Shown here: one piece after another, positions 1 through 11,436 of the stretch
How the letters are laid out: every line of letters begins with the position of its first letter
Numbering within the stretch: position 1 is the stretch's first letter
Assembly (NCBI GenBank): GCA_000320545.1
Contig: ADNK01002106.1
Location: 42,501-106,500 of the forward strand
Source: Bigelowiella natans CCMP2755
Taxonomy: Eukaryota > Cercozoa > Chlorarachniophyceae
Reading direction: 5' to 3'
DNA length: 64,000 nt
The notes under the pieces: model-generated
Databases searched by the model: none
The model's input: the letters and a program-made list of their open reading frames with translations, nothing else
What the model was told of the DNA's origin: nothing
Program-made: the position numbers and the translations under genes

Positions 1-11
1 GTTTTGAGTAG

Positions 12-1105
12 TTAAGATCTGGTTAAACATTGATACCTTTGCAGAGGAATCGTGAAGAATAACATCGAATCCTGTTGTTGACGTAGCAACACATCACACC
101 GCACTAAGGCAAGATCATTACTCTTTCTTGAAAGATGCTTTGTACCAAACATAGCCTTGGCAAATCTCCGTTGCATCCTTCCAGCGGAAAGCAACCATGA
201 TTGCGGTACATACTCGAAAATTGTGTTTCTGAGCTGAGTAACAACTTCCGTGTGTTCGATATCTGATGACAACAACAAGTACTTGGAGTGTCTGTGTTAC
301 CGAGTCGATACTCCCTGAGCGAGGGTGTACGCATGGACTTGCCTACTTAGCTCTATAATGTGCGTGTACCAACCAAGAATCGTTGCGATTAATAAGTCCA
401 TCTCTTCATTCTGAAGGACTTGCAGTGAGAATTCGTCTCCAAACTCTGCTGCAGGATCTGGTGGAGCAATCCTGGATGCGTTCCTCCTGCACCAATTGAG
501 GCGGATATTCCTTATCTCATTTCGTAATTGAAAATAGTGGATTTAAATACTTCGACGAAGAAGAAGAAGAAGAAGAAGAAGAAGGAAACCTACATGCAGT
601 CGCATGAGATCGAATGAATTATTGCGACATCGGTAGATAATGACGGATTTACCATGACGGGGAGCTCGATTCCACGCAAATCATAGCCGCGAAACAACGG
701 ATCTTAATCCCATGTGCAAGACCTTCCTTCCTGGGTCTGCAGTAGTCTTCGTCGTCGTCCTGTTGGCAGCATGAGCACAACGTCATGGCCAATTGTAACA
801 AGTTAGCATTGAGAATACCTGTATTATTCGAAGCGAGCCCCTTGTTCGAATTTTCGTGTGTGTGATGTCTATCTGCCCTCGTGGCTTCTCAGATAGAGGA
901 TACCAGCGCGTCCGTTTATATGATGCATTTATTTCAAACTCCCTCCCAAATAAATCCACATCAAAATAGACCTGGTAACACGGAGTTAACATGGAGATGG
1001 CGGAGGGATATGAATTGCTACTATCCTAATGAAGAAAGAATTCATTTCTATGAGCTTCATCACCTTCCCTTTCCGCTCCAGCCCAGCTTCGAACAGTAAA
1101 CGTTG
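12..1105 (-). CDS. Unrecognised multi-exon gene, 3' part (5' end not found)
   Basis: Five exons join with consistent phase: 1105-1064, 971-819, 759-653, 486-339 and 281-12, stop TAA at 14-12. Each is bordered by GT and AG on the minus strand. The joined protein segment is about 239 residues. It contains an acidic stretch starting DDDEDY, a likely helical part (MDLLIATILGWYTHIIELSRQ-like) and a basic C-terminus ending LQRYQCLTRS. I do not recognise the family. No start codon could be chosen: the first exon found opens in phase 0 after an acceptor at 1106, so at least one 5' exon lies further right, probably between 1.1 and 2 kb. The GAA repeat at 558-584 falls inside the intron between 652 and 487. 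The last intron (338-282) is only 57 bases, so its donor is the least certain junction. Confidence 0.6.
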
Positions 1106-2346
1106 CTAAATAAAATTAAATCAACTCTGTGCATCGCGCGGATTGCTATCAGGCGCTCAAACCTTCTCGTCAAACCTCTTTCCTTTGAACCACTCTGCAG
1201 AGTAGCTAAGCGCTGCAGACGAACGCGCTTTCTTCCCTGAGTGACTCCCCCCCATCACATATAATAGTGAATGACTGGGGCGGGCATGAGCTTGTTAGAT
1301 CTGAAACGAAGCCAGAGGCAACAGGACAGTGCTCTCGTTGTTCTGTGGTGGAGGCAGCAAGATTGATAAATCGCCTTCAAACAAAACACTACGACAAAAC
1401 AAACACCGTGACGGAAAAGAAAACTCCCCTGAGCTTTCCTTTGAGAAGAGCACACGTGCTCTTCTTACCTCCGAGATTAAAAGGAAGCACGTAAAAAAAA
1501 AAGAAGGCTGGAAGCTCCCACTTCACTATGCGAAGAAGGTCAGAATCAGCCAATTGCGAAGACCAAAATAAGTCTTTTCTCGGCCCATTTCGATAGATCT
1601 AGGACGACAAAAGAACAGAAGCTCTTACGCGACGCAGCAACACGTGGGCTACGTATGCTTGGAGAAATCCCGGTGTCAGGTCTACTTATCCTTTAATCTA
1701 TGGGCATTTATTTCAATTTTGGCCGGAATAAAACATATTTAGAGGTTAAACGGAAAGATGTGGTGGATAGTGTTATGGTCAGTGACCGTCTGTGCCCGCG
1801 CTTGTGGCCCAAATTTAGGATTAAGGAGCAGGGCTTATTAGCTATTTTTGAGCCCTGTGAGCCATGTTCATGACCTAGATCTAGGAGAATTTCCTCATAT
1901 ACAAGAATGACCAGTATCTTCAGGGATTCGGGATTATGAGAAAGGCTCCGCGTCACTGGTATTGAAACGCCGTGTGTATGAGACAAATATGTGACAAAGA
2001 GAATTGTCGTCTATAAAAAATTACAAATATTTTATATTTCTGTTCTTGGCCGTTCAAGTCCGCCTCGTCGTCCTCAGTCAGACAAGCAGTTAGGGATCAT
2101 AGAATATAAAATATAGTCTATAATTATTTTGAGACAAGTCATTAATGTTTTTTTAGGCTTGCAAATCCTCGGCGTTATCGACCTCAATTTAGGGTTTTGG
2201 CCCTGAAAGTCCGCGTGCATACTCACTTCTGGCCATTCCTTGACTTACACTCACCGGTCCTACTTCTTTCTTCTGTAGAGGAGAGGTAGAATACACAGCA
2301 GAACAGGGGTCGAAATTGGAGAAGTCTAGAATTGAAGGATTTGAAG
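1106..2346. other. Spacer between the left-edge gene and the elongase-desaturase gene
   Basis: This stretch must hold the 5' end of the left-edge minus-strand gene and the promoter of the divergent elongase-desaturase gene. No ORF here has convincing protein character. The antisense ORF at 1986-1708 is open for 92 codons but looks like chance. No clear TATA box was recognised. Confidence 0.4.
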
Positions 2347-5300
2347 ATGACTGCAACGACTGCTTCCAGACGAATTACTAAGAATCTGAAGCTCGACAAA
2401 GCAGAGGTGCTGTCTTATCGACTCGTGATTGACTTTTGTAGTAATTTTCACACAGTTGTTTGTAGAACTTAAGATTTCCTCTCTACATTACAGGCTGCGT
2501 CCATGAAGGAACAGAAGAAGAAGGTAGGAAAAGGATACATCTCTGATGAAAGTGTCTCGGAAGATGATCTTCTCTTTTTTAGGTGGTGCCAACAGATAAG
2601 GCTCCCTTTTCTCAGGAAGCACTTTGGGCGTTGTACTTCGCTATCGTTGGTGGCATCTCCTCAGCACTCATGTACGACTCTGAGACGATAAAGGTAGGAT
2701 CCGTATGAGTAAGAAGTAAAATAGTAATCTCTGTAATAATCGAGACGTGGGAAGCACGTGCCTACTTGCTGTGTGACACTGATGTGACGACTGGGCCCTC
2801 ATTACATTAGAACTTCTCAAGTTCGGGATTCTCAGCTTCTGCTCTGATCGATGGCATCAATAACTTCACTTGGAAAAGAGGAGTGACAAATTGCTCTAGT
2901 CTGCAGTTTCTCATCATTGTCCACGTGGTCTACGTCTTCTGTCTGTTCGGTGTGCAGCAATATGCGGTATGTTTGAGTGCAAATTACCCCGGCGTGTTTG
3001 AAGAGTGCCCTCTCTAACTTTCGCTGAAATTATTCATCTGCGTCACATGTATCAGGCTTCACGTAAGAGCATTCCAGGCTGGCTCCCAGCTATGCGTCAG
3101 GCTCACAACTGCTTCCTTGCGCTTCTTTCTGGCCTCATGCTTACTGGACTTATCGTCGGAGGACTAATGGACTCACGTTTCGACTCCTTCTACACGTAAG
3201 TCGAATACATAATTCCCCATATTTATCATTACAGTGATCTCACAATCTCTGGGAATATAAAGGAGGGCCGTCAAAAATTAGTTTTTTAACTTTATTCTCG
3301 TGCGTGTGCCGCGCGCCTCTCTCTTTCTCTCCTACTAGGTTTGCGTGCCGTCGACCAAGCGAAAACCAACCTGGCCTTACTGTATGGACTATGTACATCT
3401 TTTACTTGTCAAAGATGCTGGAGTTCATTGACACCTTCTTCCTCATCCTCTCGAAGAAAAAAGTGATCTTGCTTCACAAAGTCCACCACCTCACCACGAT
3501 GTCTCTTGTCTGGCATTCTCTTGAGGCCGGAATCAACAGTGAAATCCTTTCCGGAGGTCTCAACTGCTTCGTCCACACTCTCATGTACGCTTACTTTGCT
3601 TTCCCCAAGGGCAACGCATGGCTCCGGCAGTACATGACTTCCACGCAGATTATTCAGTTCGTGCTGTGTCTCATTGCGTTCGTTTACGCTGTACACTCCC
3701 GTCTCGTGGCAAAGACGCCATGTTATGGAACGCTTCTTTCTGAGTTGCATGGAATCGCTATGTACGGGGTGTATCTGGCCATGTTCACTGCTTTCTTCAT
3801 CTCCAACTACTGCAAGTCGAAGAAGCCATCATCCGCTTCGAAGCCCAGCGACGCTGCTGCTGCTGCTGAGGCCGACAGAACAGCCGCAAAGGAGGCGCCT
3901 AAAGACATGTACTCGATGGCCGCCAAGAGCTTTATCTGGGCGTGCTACTTCGCTGTGGTATCAATGGGCTGTGCGTGGCTGATGCAGGACTCCCGCACCA
4001 TGAAGGCCCTCTCGAAGTCGGAGATCTCCCTCGAGTCGGTTGTCCAGGCTGCGGTGGACGACGTCGAAGGCTTCCAGTGGGTTTCCGGTCAAACTCGGGG
4101 CGGCAGCTGGCAGTTCCTCGCCGGTGTGCACGTGGTCTACGCTGTGGTCCTGAGCACCCTCACTTACATCATGAAGGGGATTGAGAAGCGCATCTCGTGG
4201 GCGAAGCCTCTCAGCAAGGCGCACAACCTCTTCATGGCGTCCCTCTCCGCCTTCATGCTCACTATGCTTGTTTATGGGGCCGTCCGCGATGGTCGATTCG
4301 CTAGCTGGAATGCATTCGTCTGCGAGCGCCCGGGGCACTCCGGCCTGATCCAATGGGCGATGTACGTGTTCTACCTCTCCAAGATGCTCGAGTTCATCGA
4401 CACGTTCCTGCTGGTTATGTCCAAGAAGAAGGTAATCCTCCTCCACAAGGTCCACCACCTGACGACGATGTCGCTCGTCTGGCACTCGCTGGAGACTGAC
4501 CTTGCGACTGAGATCCTCTGCGGGGGGCTCAACTGCTTCGTCCACACCCTCATGTACGCCTACTTCGCCTTCCCCAAGGGCAACGCATGGCTTCGCAAGT
4601 ACATGACCTCCACGCAGCTCCTCCAATTCGTGTTCTGCTTGATCGGGCTTGGATACTGCGCATACAAGCGCATGACGCTCGGCACCTCTTCTTGCAACGG
4701 AACCGTTGGCGCTGACGCCCACGGCATCATCATGTACGGGGTCTACCTGGGCATGTTCGCCATGTTTTTCTACGATCAATACCTCAAGAAGTCATCGAAG
4801 AAGAACCAAAAGGGCAACAAGTCTGCTGCTGCTACCGCTGCTGGTGGTGAAAAGAAGCAGCGCGACGCCGAGAAGCACGAGGTCATCCTGTACGGCAAGC
4901 GCGTGGACGTCACCAGTTTCATCAAGAAGCACCCAGGAGGGTCCAAGGTACTCCGCATCTTCCGAAACCGCGACGCGACCGAACAGTTTGAGTCCTACCA
5001 CTCCGACCGCGCGCACAAGTGGCTGAAGGCGCTCCCCAAGCGTGACGCCGAGAAGGACGACTACCTCTCGTCGCAAACCGAGATCGCCAAGGACTTCAAG
5101 AAGATGATCGAGAACTTCAAGAAGATGGGCTACTACAAGGCGGATCTGCTAGAGGAGATCATGAAAGTCTCCTTAGTATTCGGTCCTTACATCGCGGGGC
5201 ACTACCTCCTGTGGAACGGTCAGCCTCTCGTCGCTGTGCTTCTCATGGGGTTCGGTCTTTACTACGCAGGCTGGGTGTCGCACGACTACCTCCATCATGC

Positions 5301-6063
5301 CGTCATCCGCGGCGGTAAGAACAGGGACGAAACCACCGCCGCCGTGGTACCTTTGAACAATGCCATGGGCTACGTGATTGGCTTCATGCAGGGGTATGAG
5401 GTCGACTGGTGGAGGGCTCGCCACAACACGCACCACGTCGTCACCAACGAGTTCGGAAACGACCCCGACATCAAGACCGCGCCGCTGCTCACGTACGTCC
5501 GCAACTCACCCGCCATCGCCAAGGGCCTCAACTGGTTCCAGCGCTGGCAGCAGTACTACTACCTCCCTGTGATGGCCATTCTCGACCTGTACTGGAGGCT
5601 CGAGTCGATCGCCTACATTGCAATGAGGCTGCCGCGCTACTGGAAACAGGCACTGGTCATGGCCGCTCACATGGCGTGGACGGCGTACGCGTTCCAAGGC
5701 CAATGGAAGTACTTCCTCATCATGACGCTCTACCGCGGCTTCATGACCGGCACCATCGTTTTCTCCACTCACTACGGCGAAGACATTCTAGACGGAGACC
5801 ATAAGCTGACGCTCGTGGAGCAGACTGCTCTCACATCCCGAAACATCGCCGGCGGTTACGTCGCCAACCTGCTCACTGGTTTCCTCTCCCTTCAGACCGA
5901 ACACCACCTCTTCCCTATGATGCCGACTGCCAACCTCGCAAAGGCGCGCCCTCACGTCCAGGCGTTCTTCAAGAAGCACAAGCTCGAGTACCGTGAGAGC
6001 AACATCATCGAATGCATCAGGTACAACATCAGGGCGCTCAGCTACCAGCACCTGCTCGAATAG
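2347..6063 (+). CDS. Elongase-elongase-cytochrome b5-front-end desaturase fusion
   Basis: Six exons (2347-2406, 2494-2523, 2583-2693, 2811-2966, 3056-3195, 3339-6063) give a protein of about 1073 residues. Module 1 and module 2 are ELO-family fatty-acid elongases (condensing enzymes, ER membrane). Each shows the KxLEFxDT-type box (SKMLEFIDT, near residues 190 and 513), the HxxHH box (HKVHH, near 212 and 535) and NCFVHTLMYAYF. Next comes a cytochrome b5 domain with heme motif HPGG near residue 697. Last is a desaturase with three histidine boxes: HDYLHH (about 813), HNTHH (about 861) and QTEHH (about 1018). A Q in the third box plus an N-terminal b5 domain is the signature of front-end (delta-4/5/6/8) desaturases. 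The fusion is seen directly because exon 6 is one 2.7-kb open frame covering the end of module 1 through the desaturase. Positional specificity cannot be read from sequence. The product likely channels a chain through elongation and desaturation in long-chain PUFA synthesis. Confidence 0.93.
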
Positions 6064-7032
6064 ATTGGAGAGGCTCAAGGGAGGCGGCTTATATCGACAT
6101 TGCGCTAGTGCAATCGGAAGGGTTTCTATTTCGCTTATGTCAGATCTGTACTCACCCAGATAAGGAAAATAATGATATACTCCATGTCAGTGATAGAGTA
6201 GGGCAGACAACAGGTTTCTGTGAAAAGCCTCTCTTTTTGGAAATATATGCGAACTGAAACCGGTTCATTAGTACAAGGCCTCAAGATCCCATTATTTTTC
6301 TGTTGTATACTTGCGCACGCAAGTACGGCGTGCATGTTTCCCGCAGGGATTTCAAATATTACCTAATTCGAATCGACTATACCCGCTATCTCTGCATCCG
6401 TTTCACAATCGACTGCGTCTTTCTAGCATGCGACAGCACTTCTCTCACGCGCTACGTACGCTCATCATAATAGGCAGAGCGCTTGGCGGTACATGTCACT
6501 GCTGCATGATAGACATGCAATACACACTATATACTGCGCGGCCACCGCGCGATATCGGAAGATATACAGCGCATGTGGATGCTTTTGCATGGATGAGACA
6601 CATAGTAGCAGATGAATTCAATAGACACAACATGACATGACAAGTGCTGTGGCCACTGCTAGACATGTACAGCTCTAGTGCTTAACAAATGAGACAACTA
6701 CATCAGGATGAATATTGAAAAGTTTGATCACATCATCATCATCACATTCGTCTCATGCATGTCTAGATGTCTAGACACGTGTGACGTGTGCAATGTGTGA
6801 CACGTACATGCACAATCGAAAGTGACAATGACATGATTCGCGCTGCTGCCATTGCGATGCATGCTGAATGATGAAGCTTTATTGGTTTGATTTGGCTAGT
6901 TGGGCACAAAAAGCAATGTATTCTCTGCGCGTCGCTAGGCGGTCGCTTATCACGTACGATGTCCTTCTTACGAGACGATAAACGATTTATTGAACAATCG
7001 TGGGGCGCCGGCAGCAAGCCGAAGCTAGCTCG
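6064..7032. other. Spacer, no gene seen
   Basis: This lies between the 3' ends of two converging genes. It is rich in TGCATG-like words and short palindromes such as gctagct, but no ORF has coding character. An ATC repeat of a few units lies near 6733-6745. Confidence 0.4.
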
Positions 7033-7727
7033 CTAGACTTGACTGCGAGCGCTGGGGTCAAAACTGTACCTCTTGAACTCATCATTGAACAAGACCAGAA
7101 CAGGCTTCTCTGTTTCAGTCAGGTGGTTTTTTAGAAGGCACTGTATTGCGAAAAAAGCTGATGCCGACTCCTCTTTAGCATTATTCCTCCACAGCAGCAA
7201 CGGAACGCCGAACAACGACCCAACGAACAAGATCTATGTCGCGCAGCGCACAGCAACGAATTAGAATATGGAAGAAAATTGACATATTGCATGGAGGAAC
7301 GCCTATGTATCTAACTCTCTCACACAAGAAGAGCTACTTCTGCCACCTCCACCACGACTAGCACTACTACTACTACTAATAATAATAATAATAATAATAC
7401 CACAAATGCCCAGTTGCCATATATGAGCAGATCAAGGTATCCAGACAAATCCTTTTTAAAATTTGAGATATGCAGATAGAGCATACTTAGACAGCAGGTA
7501 ATCATCGTCTGTATTCAAAAGCCCAAAATTGGTGGTGTGTAGTATTGTTAGTATTGATCCTACTTTGCATTGGCCAGCATTAGACTGTGATGATGCTGCC
7601 TCAATAGACACAGCCACCTACGAAGGCGTAGTAAGGGTGAGGGGAAGGGGGGAGGGGAGCCAGACAGGAAATTCGGAAGGCTCAGGGGATGGAACAGGAC
7701 AATACACGTACACACACACACACACAC

Positions 7728-7769
<42 letters not shown>

Positions 7770-7885
7770 TTATTATTACGAATTGAAATTATATCATGTT
7801 TCTACTGATTGAAGTAAGTCAATCGAAGTGGGAATTTTCAATATGTTATCATTGCAGTCAGGGAGCCACTCGCCAGGAGGCTACT

Positions 7886-7924
<39 letters not shown>

Positions 7925-8317
7925 AAACTGTCGTTACCAACGCCGAGAAGTAGATAGATCCAAATACAGCAATCAAGCGTCTATTAAAACATATGAAAGA
8001 AGGAGGAGATGGAGGAGGCAGTGAAGGAGAGCAATGAGCACATGTACGAGAATCAAAGCCCCAAGACAGAACATCCGCACGAAAGCGAGATTCGATATCG
8101 CTTGTTGATGGTTGGCAGCCCGTAGGTGTAGAGCAGCATCGTACGCAACGAGTGGCGAGTCGTGTGTAAGTTGCAGATTCAGCAAATGGACTTTACATCG
8201 ATTATTGTTTCTCCTTGTGGCTTTCCGGAGAGGGAAAATACGATCAAGACGGCCCATACAGCTAATGCACGGGTATTTCTCGGTATTCATGTGCATGCGT
8301 GCATGTGTGCATGTGTG

Positions 8318-8354
<37 letters not shown>

Positions 8355-10235
8355 ATGTATATTTACTTGGTGATTGTAGGTGGAGTTGGGCTGGCTGGAG
8401 CTGCTAATTTCTCCCTAGAGAAGGAAGGAGGCAGGTTAAAAAAAGAAGAAAAGGAACCATAGCATTCAGATACACATTACGAAAGTGAAGAAGCGATAAA
8501 TAATTTATAATCTTTTCATCATCATCATCCTCATCATCATCGCATTTTGGTGATTTCTTTTACGATGTAAGCGGTTGTTGGCGGCAGAGCTGGTCAAGCT
8601 TTACGATCGACACGCCACCCTATAGGAGGGAAGAAGTGGCAAGGGAAATAGAAGATGACGTGTAGGCGACGAAGTGAACATAGATAGTCTTGCTTCAATG
8701 AGAGCGAGGGACGGATTGTGTAAGGATAAAACAGGTTTCGTCGGTTTTTCCCCGTAAATAACCAGAAAATTGTTCCCCCCCCTTTTGTGGTGTGTGTTTT
8801 TTTTTTTTCCCCCCCCCCCCCCCCCCCCCCCCCGCCTCCCTCGCACGCATTGCAATAATGATGGCATACCATTGCAACTTGCGTCATCCCAAGGAGGAGA
8901 GTCACCGTGCGGACTCCGACGGAGCATCTATTCATCGCCAACTGATGGGGAAAATTTTTGGTTTGATGGTGATGAGAGTGATGATGAAGATGATGATAGC
9001 AACATATAATAAAAACACAACATAAGCGAAGACAGCATCATAACGTTCATACGTACCTCCTCGTGCAGCACGAGAACAGCGGCCCCAACGACGATGAAAA
9101 ATATCGCTAACAAACGTGCAGTGGCATTTGTGTTATTGACGAAGAGAGCAATAGCAGTAGGCAGGGAAGTTAGGACGAGACAGGTAGAAGAACGAGGTCA
9201 AATCACTTAAGATGTATACAACAGTCAGCATGGGTGTGCATTGGAACTTATGGTTTCTTTCACACAGAAAGAGAGAACTTTGATTTATCTTCACACTGAA
9301 ACCGACCGCACAGTCGGGTCGAAGGATAGAAAGCGCCGGTTCACATTACGCAATAGTCTTTTTCATCACCATCATCATCATCATCATCATCATCGTCGTC
9401 GTCGTCGTCGTCGTCCTCATCATCTCTTCTATACCGCAGATGCTTGTGAGTGCGAACTCCACTTCCGGGAACAATATGATCTGAAAGTCCCCATTTTAAC
9501 GAAACAGATTAGCAGTGTCAGTCAAATTTAGCAGTGTAGCACGATGATGGACTAGTTTGTAATATACTATGCTTTCTTATACTTATAATCGTCCTTCGCG
9601 ATTCCCTCCCCCCCTCTCTCTTGCATTGTCTCCCCTCCCCTTCGTCTTCATTCTTCATCGTCTTATTTTCCTCCCAACTGACATCTTCGCCAATGATGAG
9701 CCTGTCCGTTGTCCACTCCAAAGTGGCAGTTTTTCCACGGTCTATGGTACGTGCACACGTGCAATTATTAGCTATTGTAGTATTTGCAAGGGCAGCAGCG
9801 GCAGTGGTAGTAGTAATAGTAGTATTAGTATTAGTATTAGTGGTAGTAGAGTAGTAGTTGTAGTCATCGTCCTCGATCCTCGCAAAATACTTCTGATGAA
9901 CAATAGTGTGTGTGTGTGTGTATGTGTGTGTCTGTATGTGTGTGTGTGTGTGTGTATGTGTGTGTGTGTGTGTTGTGGCAACAAAATCATCGTACTTATG
10001 TATTTCCTGCCCCTCTGCAGAAGTGATTTTTCTTCCGATTCCCAAATTTCCTCGGCATTTTCACAGAACGGCTCCTTGTCCCGCCCACCACCATAGTTCC
10101 TTCTTGGCTTCTGCTTCGCAATGTCAGTCTCCACGCCCAGGTGGCTGTCCAACGACCCCCATCCAGGTGTATCGTCTTCAATATTTTCCTTAGTTTTTCC
10201 GTCCGCCTCCCGTATTCGCTTTATATAGCTCAAAT
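7033..10235 (-). CDS. Unrecognised multi-pass membrane protein (5' end not found)
   Basis: A chain of exons joins in phase: 10235-9996, 9741-9683, 9480-9435, 9106-9057, 8941-8870, about 8695-8619, 8214-8048, 7451-7401 and 7233-7033 (stop). The first exon found is hydrophilic and acidic. Later exons carry hydrophobic helices, for example IFFIVVGAAVLVLHEE, VRTVTLLLGMTQVAM, FVRMFCLGALIL, YLDLLIYGNWAF and LFVGSLFGVPLLLW. The C-terminal exon is a soluble tail ending FKRYSFDPSARSQV. No family is recognised; the spacing of short helices would suit a transporter or channel, but that is a guess. Exon 1 begins in phase 1 after an AG, so a start exon is missing upstream. The 8.6-kb exon and the 8048 donor are the weakest parts, since the 8214 exon could also run to a stop at 7973. 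Introns hold most of the large simple repeats of this region. Confidence 0.5.
7711..7764. repeat. Compound (CA)n(TA)n microsatellite
   Basis: A run of CA units passes straight into TA units. It sits in an intron of the membrane-protein model. The same CA-then-TA order recurs at about 39870-39936, 40110-40151 and 46295-46346. Confidence 0.9.
7886..7924. repeat. (CTA)n trinucleotide repeat
   Basis: About 13 perfect CTA units, intronic in the minus-strand membrane-protein model. Confidence 0.9.
8809..8833. repeat. Poly-C tract of 25 bases
   Basis: An unbroken C run preceded by a T run. On the minus strand it is a G run inside an intron. Such tracts are prone to sequencing error and length change. 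Confidence 0.9.
9364..9418. repeat. (CAT)n-(CGT)n imperfect trinucleotide repeat
   Basis: CAT/ATC units change to CGT/GTC units about half way along. It lies in an intron of the membrane-protein model. Confidence 0.85.
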
Positions 10236-10426
10236 CTAAGGAGGCACAGCATCAACAGTCCAGTACTTAATTGGGATGCTTCTTTCGAGATGGGCAGTGT
10301 TGTACGGACGTCGTGGAATTGAACGTAAAGATAAACACATATTTTCAATCAATTTACACCTTTAACTTTACTTTGACGCCGCTCCTCGTTTTTCCTATTC
10401 CATGCATCCTTTGCATCTGCTCCATC

Positions 10427-10465
<39 letters not shown>

Positions 10466-11436
10466 CATACATTTACAATTAATATTGTCATGTAACCGCT
10501 CGCACACGCTCACACACAAATATATATTTTATATTATATTGTGTGCTGTCATTCCACAGGAATGTGTATGAGAGATTACATATGATAGTATCATGTTGTT
10601 ACCATTTTTTAACTTCGTCCGGGCCGAACAAGAAGAACTTACACGCGGCAAGCCAAACATTATGCCAAAGCCGTCTGCAATCTCTCCCAACTAATTTTTT
10701 TAGTCTGGATTCCCTACTCTTTCCTTTCAGCTATGGAGTAAAGATGACGAGATTCTATTCCTTATTCCAAAGCTGGCAGCGCGAGCTCATTGATTTAATT
10801 CCAGGCTCGTCGGGATATATCGAGAGATGAGTAAATGAAAGGTCAAATGCGCTCCACAGCCGAAGCGTCGCTCTGTTTTCTCCTTCCTCCTCCTCTTCTC
10901 TCTCCGTCTCCGTCTCTCTTGCTGCTTGCTGTGCCTTCAAGAGAAGTTCAAACGGCAGTTCAAACAGTCATCGAGCGTGCCGCGAAAATCAAAATATAAA
11001 AATTTCCTCTTTTTCCCAATAATTTCGCGCGGCAGTCCGGGCGCCGGTTGGAATGGGGCTGTTGGCGCACTGCGCCTTGACGAAAACCAGAAACAGTGGC
11101 TCGAAAGGGATCCGACGACAAAGCGAAGACAGAACTTCCCAAACTCCGATGTAAGAAGTTTGGACTTCGTTATTATCTTACGAGAAACCGCCTTTTGTCA
11201 CTGCCTTGCGACATGCCCTGCTGTTGTCTCGCATGGAAAACGCGTCCAAAGCCGCACAGGGCTCAGAAATCAGCGCTGCCTTCCCCCTCCCTTTTTCCAA
11301 AGGCTGGTAGCACGTTCACTGATGTCGTACAGAAAGGGCGGGAGACTAGACGAGGATGATGGGAGTGGAGAAAAAGGGCTCATAGAAAGAGGCGGCGGTG
11401 GCCAGCGTGTGAAGGGGAGGTCGCAGTTGGGTTTGG
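10236..11436. other. Spacer holding divergent 5' regions
   Basis: This stretch should contain the missing 5' exon(s) of the minus-strand membrane-protein gene and the promoter of PRP16. A TA repeat lies at about 10431-10460. The plus-strand frame open from 10926 has no start codon of its own and is out of phase with the PRP16 exons, so I did not call it. Confidence 0.4.

Noticed and set aside
3961-4779. 272-codon ORF antisense to the elongase
   Set aside because: It is a shadow of the high-GC coding strand; its Glu/Val/His-rich composition is typical of antisense frames and it has no motif.
9906-9973. ORFs translating to CVCVCV or HTHTHT
   Set aside because: They are translations of GT/CA repeats, here and at many other places, not proteins.
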